From Roseococcus sp. SDR (GTDB lineage Bacteria > Pseudomonadota > Alphaproteobacteria > Acetobacterales > Acetobacteraceae): DNA of 64,000 nt. The position numbers and the translations under genes were made by a program. The DNA lies in assembly GCF_019083995.1 (NCBI RefSeq), contig NZ_JAHRCU010000003.1, positions 186,001 to 250,000 of the forward strand, read 5' to 3'. Below are positions 43,341-50,793 of the stretch, piece after piece (position 1 is the stretch's first letter; each line of letters starts with the position of its first letter). The notes beneath the pieces are model-generated. The model was given only the letters and a program-made list of their open reading frames with translations. It was not told the origin of the DNA and searched no databases.

Positions 43341-44689
43341 GCTGCCGCCATCAGCGCGTTGGGCGAGATGGCGGTGAGATCGCGGACCAGGCCGGCGAGG
43401 CCCTCCACGCGCAGCCTAATGTCGGCACCGGCCGGCCCGACCACCACCCGTTCCACCAGTGACCGCACGATCCTCGCCTGCTCCGCGGGGAACAGATGCT
43501 CCCACAGTGGGTCGAGCCGATGCAGCGCGTCCTGGGTCTCGCCCTCAGTCAGGTCCGGCGCCTCCCGGCGCGCCGCCCGCCAGGTGCCAACCACGATCTC
43601 CGGCTGCCGCAGCAGCGTCCGCACCTGATCGACCACCGCCGCCTCGATCTCCGCTGCCGATACCCGGCGCACGATGGTGTCGTCACCGGCGGCGTCGCCC
43701 TTCAGCACGCGCTGGGCCACGTAGTAGCGATAGAGGCGGCCGTGCTTCCTGGCGTGGGTCGGCGACAGTGCCCGGCCATCCACGCCAAAGATCAGCCCCT
43801 TCAGCAGCGCTGGCGTCTGCGCACGGTTCTGATTGGCGCGCACGCGTGGGCTGATCTGCAATACGGCATGCGCCCGATCCCAGAGATCCCGCGGCACGAT
43901 CCCCTGGTGCTCACCGGGGTAGACCTGTCCCTTGTGGGCGGCGTCGCCGACATAGGTCCGGTTGTTCAGCAGCTTGTAGACGTCGCCCTTGTCCAGCGGC
44001 CGGCCCGCCTTGCTGGTGGCGCTCTCCGCCCGGAGGCGGGTCACCGTCTCGATGCCCGATCCCGTCTCGGCGAAAATCTCGAACACGCGGCGAACCCGCG
44101 GCGCCTCGTCCTCATTCACGATCAACTTCCGCGCGACGACGTCGTAGCCGAGCGGCACCTTGCCCCCCATCCACATGCCGCGGGCGCGGGAGGCAGCGAA
44201 TTTGTCGCGGATGCGCTCGCCAATGACCTCGCGTTCGAACTGCGCGAAGCTGAGCAGGATGTTCAACGTCAACCGACCCATGCTGGTGGTGGTGTTGAAG
44301 GACTGCGTGACGGAGACGAAGGTCACGCCATGCGCATCCATCACCTCCACCAACTTGGCGAAATCCATCAGCGAGCGGGACAGGCGGTCGATCTTGTAGA
44401 CCACGATCACGTCGACGAGGTCGGCCTGGATGTCGCGTAGGAGGCGCTGCAGCGCCGGCCGCTCCAGCGTGCCGCCCGAGAACCCGCCGTCGTCATAGCT
44501 GTCGCGCACCAGCACCCAGCCCTCGGCGCGCTGGCTGGTGATGTACGCTTCGCAGGCGTCGCGCTGCGCGTCGAGCGTATTGAATTCCTTCTCCAGCCCC
44601 TCGTCCGTGGATTTGCGCGTGTAGACCGCGCAGCGCAGCTTCTTCGTGGTGGCCGGCATGGCCGGCTCAATGCGGGCGCGGCGGCTCAT
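43337..44689 (-). CDS. Large serine recombinase
   Basis: A 450-residue site-specific recombinase. The N-terminal resolvase domain has CAVYTRKSTDEG with catalytic Ser27, FNTLDAQRDACEAYI, and YKIDRLSRSLMDF with the conserved Arg residues. The recombinase domain follows (VPLGYDVVARKLIVNEDEAP and LNNRTYVG). The C-terminal 130 residues lack the usual CxxC zinc-ribbon cysteines. This is the likely integrase of one element in the window. It overlaps the DUF2924 gene by 4 bp and the downstream small gene. Confidence 0.88.
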   Translation of the reverse strand: MSRRARIEPAMPATTKKLRCAVYTRKSTDEGLEKEFNTLDAQRDACEAYITSQRAEGWVLVRDSYDDGGFSGGTLERPALQRLLRDIQADLVDVIVVYKIDRLSRSLMDFAKLVEVMDAHGVTFVSVTQSFNTTTSMGRLTLNILLSFAQFEREVIGERIRDKFAASRARGMWMGGKVPLGYDVVARKLIVNEDEAPRVRRVFEIFAETGSGIETVTRLRAESATSKAGRPLDKGDVYKLLNNRTYVGDAAHKGQVYPGEHQGIVPRDLWDRAHAVLQISPRVRANQNRAQTPALLKGLIFGVDGRALSPTHARKHGRLYRYYVAQRVLKGDAAGDDTIVRRVSAAEIEAAVVDQVRTLLRQPEIVVGTWRAARREAPDLTEGETQDALHRLDPLWEHLFPAEQARIVRSLVERVVVGPAGADIRLRVEGLAGLVRDLTAISPNALMAAA

Positions 44690-45183
44690 GCGTCACCTCG
44701 CGCGCGCAGCCCGAAGAACGTCCAGCCGTTCCAGCGCGTGCCGGTGATGTGGCGCGCGATGGCGGACAGGGACTGATACGGCCGTCCCTCAAATTCAAAG
44801 TCGTCGGCGCGCACGGTGACCACGTGCTGCACGCCCTGCCATTCCCGGATCAGGCGCGTGCCGGCAAGCGGGCGACTGTCGGCGCGGATTCGGCGCAGGA
44901 CGACGTTTCCGCCATCCAGTTGCTCGCCGAGCGCCACCAGCCGATCGGCGGTCTCGGGCTTCAGCCCGCCATAGGCCAATTCCTGGATGCGATAGGCCAG
45001 CCGGCTCTGGATGTAGGCCCGGTTCCAGGGCGGCGGCTCCTTGCCGAACAGTTCGCGCCACTGCTGCTTCAACGTAGCGGTCGGCGCCGCCTGCAGCGCG
45101 GCGAGCCGCGACAGCACCTGCGTCGGCGGGATCTTCGGGATGGTGGGCGCCGGCGCGGGCGCGGCGGTGGATCGTCTGGTCAT
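44686..45183 (-). CDS. DUF2924 family protein
   Basis: A 165-residue basic protein with PTATLKQQWRELFGKEPPPW, LAYRIQELAYGGLKPETADR, then TRLIREWQGVQHVVTV, FEGRPYQSLSAIARHITG and TRWNGWTFFGL, the DUF2924 pattern. The family is found next to large serine recombinases in alphaproteobacteria. The ATG ending at 45183 has AGGAAGGGA upstream. It is probably an accessory DNA-binding protein of the recombinase cassette, an inference from context. Confidence 0.8.
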   Translation of the reverse strand: MTRRSTAAPAPAPTIPKIPPTQVLSRLAALQAAPTATLKQQWRELFGKEPPPWNRAYIQSRLAYRIQELAYGGLKPETADRLVALGEQLDGGNVVLRRIRADSRPLAGTRLIREWQGVQHVVTVRADDFEFEGRPYQSLSAIARHITGTRWNGWTFFGLRARGDA

Positions 45184-45398
45184 GCGAGTCCCTTCCTGTT
45201 GGGGTTCGCATGCAGGCGCTGGTGGGCGGTGGAGTGTAGGGGAACGTCTCCCACCCCCCGAGCTATCTGTGCATCCCGCGCATGGTCTTCGGCAGCGCGG
45301 CTGCGCAGCCGCACCAGGCCGGCGGCCAGGATCGAGCAAACCTCCCGAAGGTGCGGCGGGAGCTGCTGGTTCATCGGGCCGGATGCGGGAAGGCTCAT
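45180..45398 (-). CDS. Small protein of the recombinase cassette
   Basis: A 72-residue protein, MSLPASGPMNQQLPPHLREV then CSILAAGLVRLRSRAAEDHA. Its TGA overlaps the DUF2924 ATG (45180-45183), which supports a real gene even though it is short. I recall similar short helical proteins ahead of DUF2924 in such cassettes. The function is unknown. The 103 bp to the divergent gene at 45502 must carry both promoters. Confidence 0.6.
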   Translation of the reverse strand: MSLPASGPMNQQLPPHLREVCSILAAGLVRLRSRAAEDHARDAQIARGVGDVPLHSTAHQRLHANPNRKGLA

Positions 45399-45501
45399 CC
45401 CAAGCCATTACTCGGCAAGGCCAGAATCCGTATCACGTGACCGTTGCGCCGTGCTCACAACCTCCGATAGAAAGATTACGAATCATCAATCGGAGCTTCG
45501 C

Positions 45502-46734
45502 TTGGCCAAGAACGTCCGAAACTTCGTAAACCGCCTGTTCATGCAGACGGTCGACCTTGGCCTTCTTCGAGAACTCCTTGCGCCGCATGAGCCAGAAATG
45601 GCCTTTAAGTGGCTTGAGCTTCCTGAAGACGAATCTGCCCAGCGGGATGCCCTCTTCCACCTCTTCCGGGAGCGCGGTGACGAGTTCCCCGATATATTGT
45701 TGGATGCGCTTCACTCAATACTGACTCTTTCGACGCCGAATGGAGCGCGGGCGCTTCAGGAGATTGCCGATGAGCGCGGCGTGCGACTGGCCGAGGAGGC
45801 CGAACCGGCACCCGCCGACGATCGGAAGCGCCTGACCGCGCGCCATCTCGCGCTGATCGCCTACCTGCACCACCGCGATATCTTTCAGCGAGCGGTCCAT
45901 CGGCACGCGTTTTTCGCATCATCCCCCCTCAGGCTGATCGGAGCCAGGAAAGGAGTGGTGCCGCGGCACGAGGACGAGACGGCACGGGAAGCCTTCAAAG
46001 CCGCCTGCCGGGAATACTTCGCGCGGCGCTACCAGGGGCGAATTTGCGACGTCTACTGGTACCCGGAGTCCACGCACATGAATCTGCTGGTTGAGCACGG
46101 CATGAACGCCGTGATCCTTCCCGTGGAGGAGGGCGGCCGGCAGACGACGCGTCCTGTGCGCGAGATCACAGCAGACGCCATTTGCTTCGAGCCAGAGACA
46201 GGGCTGATTAAGGTGGCGGCGCGCGCCAAGGTCGAGCGCCTGAAGCTGGTGCACCTATTCGCCGAACATCTCCTCGACGATCCCGACTTTTTCTCTGGTC
46301 CGAAGAGCGATCAACTTTACCATCTGGCGCCCATCGAAAAGAAGGGCACCACCTGGAAGTTCGAGAACGACTGGGACGACGATCTGAAAAGCGTCAAGGT
46401 CGTCGAGATCGAGATCGATGAGGGGCAAGCAGGCAAAGGCGGCCGCGGAGGTTCCCCGTGGAGCCTCCGCATGACCGACACCCTGAATTCCGTGTCCCGG
46501 GTCGAGCGCGTGTGTCCAGACATCGATCTCTCGACCTTGCGGGTATCGGGGCTGAAGATGCGGATGCGCTTCGAAATCGACGGGGAGCGACGCGACGTCA
46601 CGGTCGCGATCAAGGTGCCCAACACAGTCTCCTTTCGCGACCATCTGCTCGAGGCCCGGATTTTCGAGCACCTTCGGCTCAACGGATTTCTGATGGATGA
46701 CGACCCTGCTCGCCTCGCTGCTGCAGCAGATTGA
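45502..46734 (+). CDS. Unrecognised protein A of a two-gene operon
   Basis: A 410-residue protein starting at TTG 45502 with CGGAG 7 bases upstream; the frame upstream is antisense to DUF2924. N-terminal helical part FVNRLFMQTVDLGLLREL and EMAFKWLELPEDES, then a central segment with REYFARRYQGRICDVYWYPE and a C-terminal part with LFAEHLLDDPDF and VRVSGL-like strands. I find no catalytic motif and no family. GC is lower than in neighbouring phage genes. It overlaps gene B by 38 bp, so both are expressed together. Confidence 0.7.
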   Translation: MAKNVRNFVNRLFMQTVDLGLLRELLAPHEPEMAFKWLELPEDESAQRDALFHLFRERGDEFPDILLDALHSILTLSTPNGARALQEIADERGVRLAEEAEPAPADDRKRLTARHLALIAYLHHRDIFQRAVHRHAFFASSPLRLIGARKGVVPRHEDETAREAFKAACREYFARRYQGRICDVYWYPESTHMNLLVEHGMNAVILPVEEGGRQTTRPVREITADAICFEPETGLIKVAARAKVERLKLVHLFAEHLLDDPDFFSGPKSDQLYHLAPIEKKGTTWKFENDWDDDLKSVKVVEIEIDEGQAGKGGRGGSPWSLRMTDTLNSVSRVERVCPDIDLSTLRVSGLKMRMRFEIDGERRDVTVAIKVPNTVSFRDHLLEARIFEHLRLNGFLMDDDPARLAAAAD

Positions 46735-47671
46735 TCTGCATCCCATCCGCGCGCTGCCCGCCGCAGCGTGCATAGGGTGGGAGCCGCTTCGAGATCACCT
46801 CCGCCAAGTGGGCATCCTGGCCTGGCGTCCACCGCTGGACGAGGCGGACGCAGCGGATGTCGAGTTTGTCGATGGCGAGCCCTACCTCACCGTCGTCCAA
46901 GATGATCTGCATGCGCGTTCGCTCGACATCGACTTTCGCGCGACGGCGGTCGCCATCCGCCGGGACTGCGGGATCACGGGTCCACCTTTGGAACTGCTAG
47001 ACGCACGGGTTGTGCGCATCGGCGCCGTCCCGGCCAAACCGTACCCGTGCGGCGTCTACCTGGTACGACTCCTGTCCGACCGGAATGCATTGGACACCTT
47101 GTCGGCGATCAAGGCACGCCATGGTGCGGGTCGCGTGATCATCATGACACCGACATTGCGCTTCCTCAGTCCCGAGACGCTTCGTTTGATTCAGCCACTC
47201 GGCGTCACCATCAGCCCCGTCGCCGAGCGCATAGCTGGCGCCCTGCCCGCGCCTTTCCGAATGCTGCTCGACGATCTTGTCAGCGGACAGGATGCGGCTC
47301 CGCGGGAGGATGCTCTGCAGCTCGATGAGATTCGCTCGGTTGCGGCCTTTCGGGGCAGCGAGCTTTCGCTGACCCCCCGTGAATTCCACGCCCTGCGAGA
47401 ACTCGCCGGTGCGGCTGCCGACCGCGATCCCATCGTTTCGAGGGGTGCGATCCTGGATGTTCTCGCCAGATACTCGACCCATGGCGAGGAGCCGAGAGAC
47501 GAGCAGGTGACACTGGTCATCTCGGCCATCAAGAAGGCCATTGCGGCAGCAGCGTCACCGGAAGAGAAAGCCTCGGACGCGCTCATCCGGACCGTTCGCG
47601 GTGTTGGGTACGAGCTTCGGCTGCCGGCTGACCGCATCTGGTTTCGACGCTCGGACGCACGAGCAGAATAG
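46697..47671 (+). CDS. Unrecognised protein B with C-terminal OmpR-type winged helix
   Basis: A 324-residue protein. Residues about 1-200 are unrecognised (LLQQIDLHPIRALPAAACIG, VVRIGAVPAKPYPCGVYLVR) and contain no response-regulator acidic pocket. Residues about 220-310 are a winged helix: LSLTPREFHALREL, DEQVTLVISAIKKAI and LIRTVRGVGYELRLP. It is therefore a DNA-binding regulator with an unusual N-terminal domain, possibly regulated by protein A. A 21-bp-period direct repeat starts at its stop codon (47668). Overlap with protein A indicates coupling. Confidence 0.7.
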   Translation: MTTLLASLLQQIDLHPIRALPAAACIGWEPLRDHLRQVGILAWRPPLDEADAADVEFVDGEPYLTVVQDDLHARSLDIDFRATAVAIRRDCGITGPPLELLDARVVRIGAVPAKPYPCGVYLVRLLSDRNALDTLSAIKARHGAGRVIIMTPTLRFLSPETLRLIQPLGVTISPVAERIAGALPAPFRMLLDDLVSGQDAAPREDALQLDEIRSVAAFRGSELSLTPREFHALRELAGAAADRDPIVSRGAILDVLARYSTHGEEPRDEQVTLVISAIKKAIAAAASPEEKASDALIRTVRGVGYELRLPADRIWFRRSDARAE

Positions 47672-47706
47672 CTTCCGCATAGGTTCGGATAGCTTCCACA
47701 CAGGTT
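47668..47706. repeat. Tandem direct repeat, period 21 bp, behind gene B
   Basis: ATAGCTTCCGCATAGGTT (47668-47685) and ATAGCTTCCACACAGGTT (47689-47706) match at 16 of 18 positions, 21 bp apart. They sit between gene B and the first early phage gene (47763). OmpR-type winged helices bind such direct repeats, so protein B may control early phage transcription here. Confidence 0.6.
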
Positions 47707-47762
47707 GAATCCCCCCCGCGAACGGCACGGTCCGCCCATCAACTCGATGGAAAGGACCACCG

Positions 47763-48335
47763 ATGGCTTCCCACCCCAATCTCCCCGACCTCGCTCCGGC
47801 CCACCATCTCGCCGGCGTTGCAGCCTCGGCCCTGTGCCGCAGCCTCGGCCTGCCGCCTGAGGATCGCGAAGACTTCCGCCAGGATCTTCTTGTCGATCTT
47901 CTGACCCGTCTTCCTGCCTACGACCCCGCGAAGGGCGAGTTCGGCGCCTTCGCTCGGGTCTGCATCCGGAATGCTGCCGCACTGATCGCCGGCAAAGCCC
48001 GTCGCCAGCGCGCGGCCCGCCATCCGCGCTCCCTCGACGATGCCGTTCCCAACACCGAAGGCCTGACGCTGGGCGACACCATCGCGGAGGCGGATGGATA
48101 CGGCGCGTGGTGCGGCCAGTCCACCGACGCCATCGGCGCGCTGGAACGCCGCCTCGACCTGGAGCGCGCGGCCGGCGCAATCGCCCCCGAGGACTACCCG
48201 CTCTGCGCAGCGCTCAGCGAGCACACGCCGCACGAGTTCGGCGAGCAGAAGACGATGCCGCGCATGCGCATCTATCGCCGCATCCGGGAAATCCGCCTGC
48301 GGCTGCTCGCCGCCGGCATCCCCTCCGCCGCCTGA
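47763..48335 (+). CDS. Sigma-70-like factor encoded with phage early genes
   Basis: A 190-residue protein with a region 2-like segment: PEDREDFRQDLLVDLLTRLP and YDPAKGEFGAFARVCIRNAA, followed by ARRQRAARHPRSLDD. A shorter C-terminal helical part may represent region 4 (MRIYRRIREIRLRLLAAG). It could redirect RNA polymerase to phage promoters. GGAAAGGACCACCG precedes the ATG. It is the first gene of the early + strand block. Confidence 0.7.
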   Translation: MASHPNLPDLAPAHHLAGVAASALCRSLGLPPEDREDFRQDLLVDLLTRLPAYDPAKGEFGAFARVCIRNAAALIAGKARRQRAARHPRSLDDAVPNTEGLTLGDTIAEADGYGAWCGQSTDAIGALERRLDLERAAGAIAPEDYPLCAALSEHTPHEFGEQKTMPRMRIYRRIREIRLRLLAAGIPSAA

Positions 48336-48359
48336 TACGGATTTGGAGGTGGATGAGTA

Positions 48360-48710
48360 ATGGCTGTCATGGACACCAACATCCCCGACATTCGCGCGGT
48401 GGCAGCGCCCCTCACCGAGGCGTCGCTCTGCACCTGGCTGGGCGCCGCGGCGCCTGGCGACAGCATCACCTACCACCGTGGCGCGCTCGCCCGGCAGGTC
48501 TGCCCGCAGTTGCAGTGCCTGCCCGAGAACGAGCGCACCGCGCTCCAGCGCCTGGCGGCCCGTGCCTGGAAGCTGGCTGAACTCGGCCTCGCCGACATCG
48601 TCCAGCGCCGCCACGGCTATGAGGACTACGCCTACATCCTCGTCGCCCGCCGCCGCCCGCGTCGCGCCGCCTCCGCCATCCTGCCGCTGCTGCTCGCGGA
48701 GGCCGCGTGA
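48360..48710 (+). CDS. Phage hypothetical protein
   Basis: A 116-residue protein, MAVMDTNIPDIRAVAAPLTE then DSITYHRGALARQVCPQLQC, and a helical C-terminus ending AILPLLLAEAA. Its helix-rich centre (NERTALQRLAARAWKLAELG) resembles a small winged-helix-like fold, but I do not recognise it. GGAGGTGG lies about 8 bases before the ATG. It overlaps the next gene by 1 base and is conserved-looking in codon bias with its neighbours. Confidence 0.6.
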   Translation: MAVMDTNIPDIRAVAAPLTEASLCTWLGAAAPGDSITYHRGALARQVCPQLQCLPENERTALQRLAARAWKLAELGLADIVQRRHGYEDYAYILVARRRPRRAASAILPLLLAEAA

Positions 48711-49252
48711 TGGACGCGCTCCGCATCAACCGCCCCACCCTCGACGCGCTGCGCCACATGCCGGTGAGCGATGTCATCGCGCTGCCCGCCGAGCATCTGG
48801 CGCTGCTGCAGACCGATGCGCGCGAGGCGCTGGACGCCGCCAAGCGCATGCAGGACTGGATCGAGGCCGCGATCGCGCTCCGCTACGAGCAGCGCGCCAT
48901 CGGCGCCCGTGCCGCCGCCGGCAAGGATACCGGCACGGTCCGCTTTCAGGACGGCACCGTGGAGATCGCGGTCGACCTGCCGAAGAAGGTGGAATGGGAC
49001 CAGGCGCGGCTCGCCGCACTGGCGGAGCAGATCCGCGCCGGCGGCGAGGATCCGGGCCAGTACGTCGAGGTCAGCTTCAAGGTCTCCGAGCGGGCCTACA
49101 CCGCCTGGCCCGATCGCATCCGCCAGGCCTTCGAGCCGGCACGCACGGTCCGCACCGGCCGCGCCACCTATCGCCTCGCCATCATGTCCGAGACGGCGCT
49201 GCGCGACAGCCCGCATGGCGCCGGCGTCATCCCGCTGCGGGGAGGCCGCTGA
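48710..49252 (+). CDS. Phage hypothetical protein, recombination cluster
   Basis: A 180-residue protein. The N-terminal half is helical (EHLALLQTDAREALDAAKRM, then IGARAAAGKDTGTVRF); the second half has FQDGTVEIAVDLPKKVEW and VEVSFKVSERAYTAWPDRIR. It precedes a RecA-fold ATPase in a pattern seen in alphaproteobacterial phages, so a recombination or exonuclease-accessory role is plausible. I do not recognise the family. The ATG is in a TGATG overlap with the previous stop codon. Confidence 0.55.
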   Translation: MDALRINRPTLDALRHMPVSDVIALPAEHLALLQTDAREALDAAKRMQDWIEAAIALRYEQRAIGARAAAGKDTGTVRFQDGTVEIAVDLPKKVEWDQARLAALAEQIRAGGEDPGQYVEVSFKVSERAYTAWPDRIRQAFEPARTVRTGRATYRLAIMSETALRDSPHGAGVIPLRGGR

Positions 49253-50127
49253 TGGCGCTGCGCATCATCACCGCCGACGAGCGGCAGGCTGAGGCGCGCG
49301 GCATCAAGGCCGTGATCTTCGGCAAGAGCGGCATCGGCAAGACCTACCTCCTGCTGACACTCGACGAGGGCAGCACGCTCTTCATCGACCTGGAGGCGGG
49401 CGATCTCGCTGTGCAGCACTGGCGTGGCGCGTCGATCCGCCCGCGCACCTGGGAGGAATGCCGAGACCTCGCGCTGTTCCTCGCCGGCCCCAACCCCGCA
49501 CTGCGCGATGACCAGCCCTATTCCGCCGCGCAGTTTGCACGCGTCCTGCAGGCCTATGGCGATCCGGCGCGCATGGACGGCTTCGCCACCATCTTCGTGG
49601 ACAGCATCACGGTCGCCGGCCGGCTCTGCTTCCAGTGGTGCCGCGGTCAGCCCGAGGCGCATTCGGAGAAGACCGGCAAGCCGGACATCCGCGGCGCCTA
49701 TGGCTTGCATGGCCGCGAGATGATCGCCTGGCTCACGCATCTGCAGCATGCGCGTGGGCGCAACGTGATCTTCGTCGGAATCCTTGACGAGAAGCTCGAC
49801 GACTTCAATCGCCGCGTCTTCGTGCCGCAGATCGACGGCAGCAAGACCGGCCTCGAGCTGCCCGGCATCGTCGACCAGGTGATGACGCTGGCGGAGATCA
49901 AGCCGGACGCCGCTCCCGGCCAGCCTGCGCTCGCATCCTTCCGCGGTCTGGTCTGCCAGACGCTGAACCCCTGGGGCTACCCCGCGAAGGATCGTAGCGG
50001 CCGGCTCGACATGCTGGAGCCGCCGCATCTCGGGCAGCTCTTCCAGAAGATCCGCAGCCCATCGCCGCCGATCGCCGCGCACGGCGCGCCGTCGATCACG
50101 CCGCCCGTCCCTACCCCCAACACCTGA
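49252..50127 (+). CDS. RecA-fold ATPase, Sak4-like phage recombinase candidate
   Basis: A 291-residue protein with Walker A FGKSGIGKT (residues 23-31) and a Walker B-like ATIFVDSITV (about 115). The following region has LEAGDLAVQHW and LTHLQHARGRNVIFVGILDE. This is the single-domain RecA-like AAA type (Sak3/Sak4 group) involved in strand annealing and recombination in phages. The start overlaps the previous stop codon. It is followed by a candidate single-strand binding protein, a typical pairing. Confidence 0.7.
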   Translation: MALRIITADERQAEARGIKAVIFGKSGIGKTYLLLTLDEGSTLFIDLEAGDLAVQHWRGASIRPRTWEECRDLALFLAGPNPALRDDQPYSAAQFARVLQAYGDPARMDGFATIFVDSITVAGRLCFQWCRGQPEAHSEKTGKPDIRGAYGLHGREMIAWLTHLQHARGRNVIFVGILDEKLDDFNRRVFVPQIDGSKTGLELPGIVDQVMTLAEIKPDAAPGQPALASFRGLVCQTLNPWGYPAKDRSGRLDMLEPPHLGQLFQKIRSPSPPIAAHGAPSITPPVPTPNT

Positions 50128-50143
50128 TCGGAGCAGAAGCACC

Positions 50144-50776
50144 ATGGCTGCCTGGAACGACTACAACGACGCCCAGTCCAACCCGAACCTGATCCCCAAG
50201 GGGACGCTGGCGAAGGTCCGCCTCACCATCCGCCCCGGTGGCTTCGACGATCCGAGCCAGGGCTGGACCGGCGGCTACGCGACGCGCGGCAGCACCGGCG
50301 CCGTCTATCTCAATGGCGAGTTCACCGTGCTGGAGGGGCCCTACGCCAAGCGGAAGATCTTCACGCTGATCGGCCTCTACAGTCCGAAGGGGCCGGAATG
50401 GGCGGGGATGGGCCGCAGCTTCCTGCGCGGGATGCTGAACTCCGCGCGCGGCATCTCCGACAAGGATGTCTCGCCCCAGGCGCAGGCGGCGCGCCGCATC
50501 GGTGGCTTCGCGGACCTCGATGGCCTCGAGTTCGTGGCGAAGATCGAGCACGGCACCGACGCCGGCGGCGAGACCAAGAACGAGATCCGCATGGCGGTGA
50601 CGCCGGACCATCGGGACTACGCCCAGCTGATGGGGCGGCATGTGGCGCCGGCGGGTTATGCGCAGCCAGCCCAGGCCTACGCGCCGCCCGCCACGCCGGC
50701 CATCCCCCAGGGCGCCTTCCCGGCCGCCCAGCCCGCCGCCACCGGCGCCGACCCGCGTCCCGCCTGGGCGCGCTGA
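50144..50776 (+). CDS. Candidate single-strand DNA-binding protein
   Basis: A 210-residue protein, MAAWNDYNDAQSNPNLIPKG, with a beta-rich core of OB-like length (VYLNGEFTVLEGPYAKRKIF, FVAKIEHGTDAGGETKNEIR) and a disordered Pro/Ala/Gln-rich tail ending DPRPAWAR. Location directly after the Sak4-like ATPase matches phage SSB genes. I recognise no exact family; this is inference. GGAGCAGAAGC lies upstream of the ATG. Confidence 0.55.
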   Translation: MAAWNDYNDAQSNPNLIPKGTLAKVRLTIRPGGFDDPSQGWTGGYATRGSTGAVYLNGEFTVLEGPYAKRKIFTLIGLYSPKGPEWAGMGRSFLRGMLNSARGISDKDVSPQAQAARRIGGFADLDGLEFVAKIEHGTDAGGETKNEIRMAVTPDHRDYAQLMGRHVAPAGYAQPAQAYAPPATPAIPQGAFPAAQPAATGADPRPAWAR

Positions 50777-50793
50777 GGTAGGGCCGCACCAGC

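Noticed and set aside
44749-45501. Upstream extension of unknown protein A
   Set aside because: Runs antisense through DUF2924 and the small cassette gene; TTG 45502 with a ribosome site marks the likely start.
47763-48335. Housekeeping ECF sigma factor interpretation
   Set aside because: No anti-sigma gene is adjacent, and the gene is contiguous with phage early genes on the same strand.
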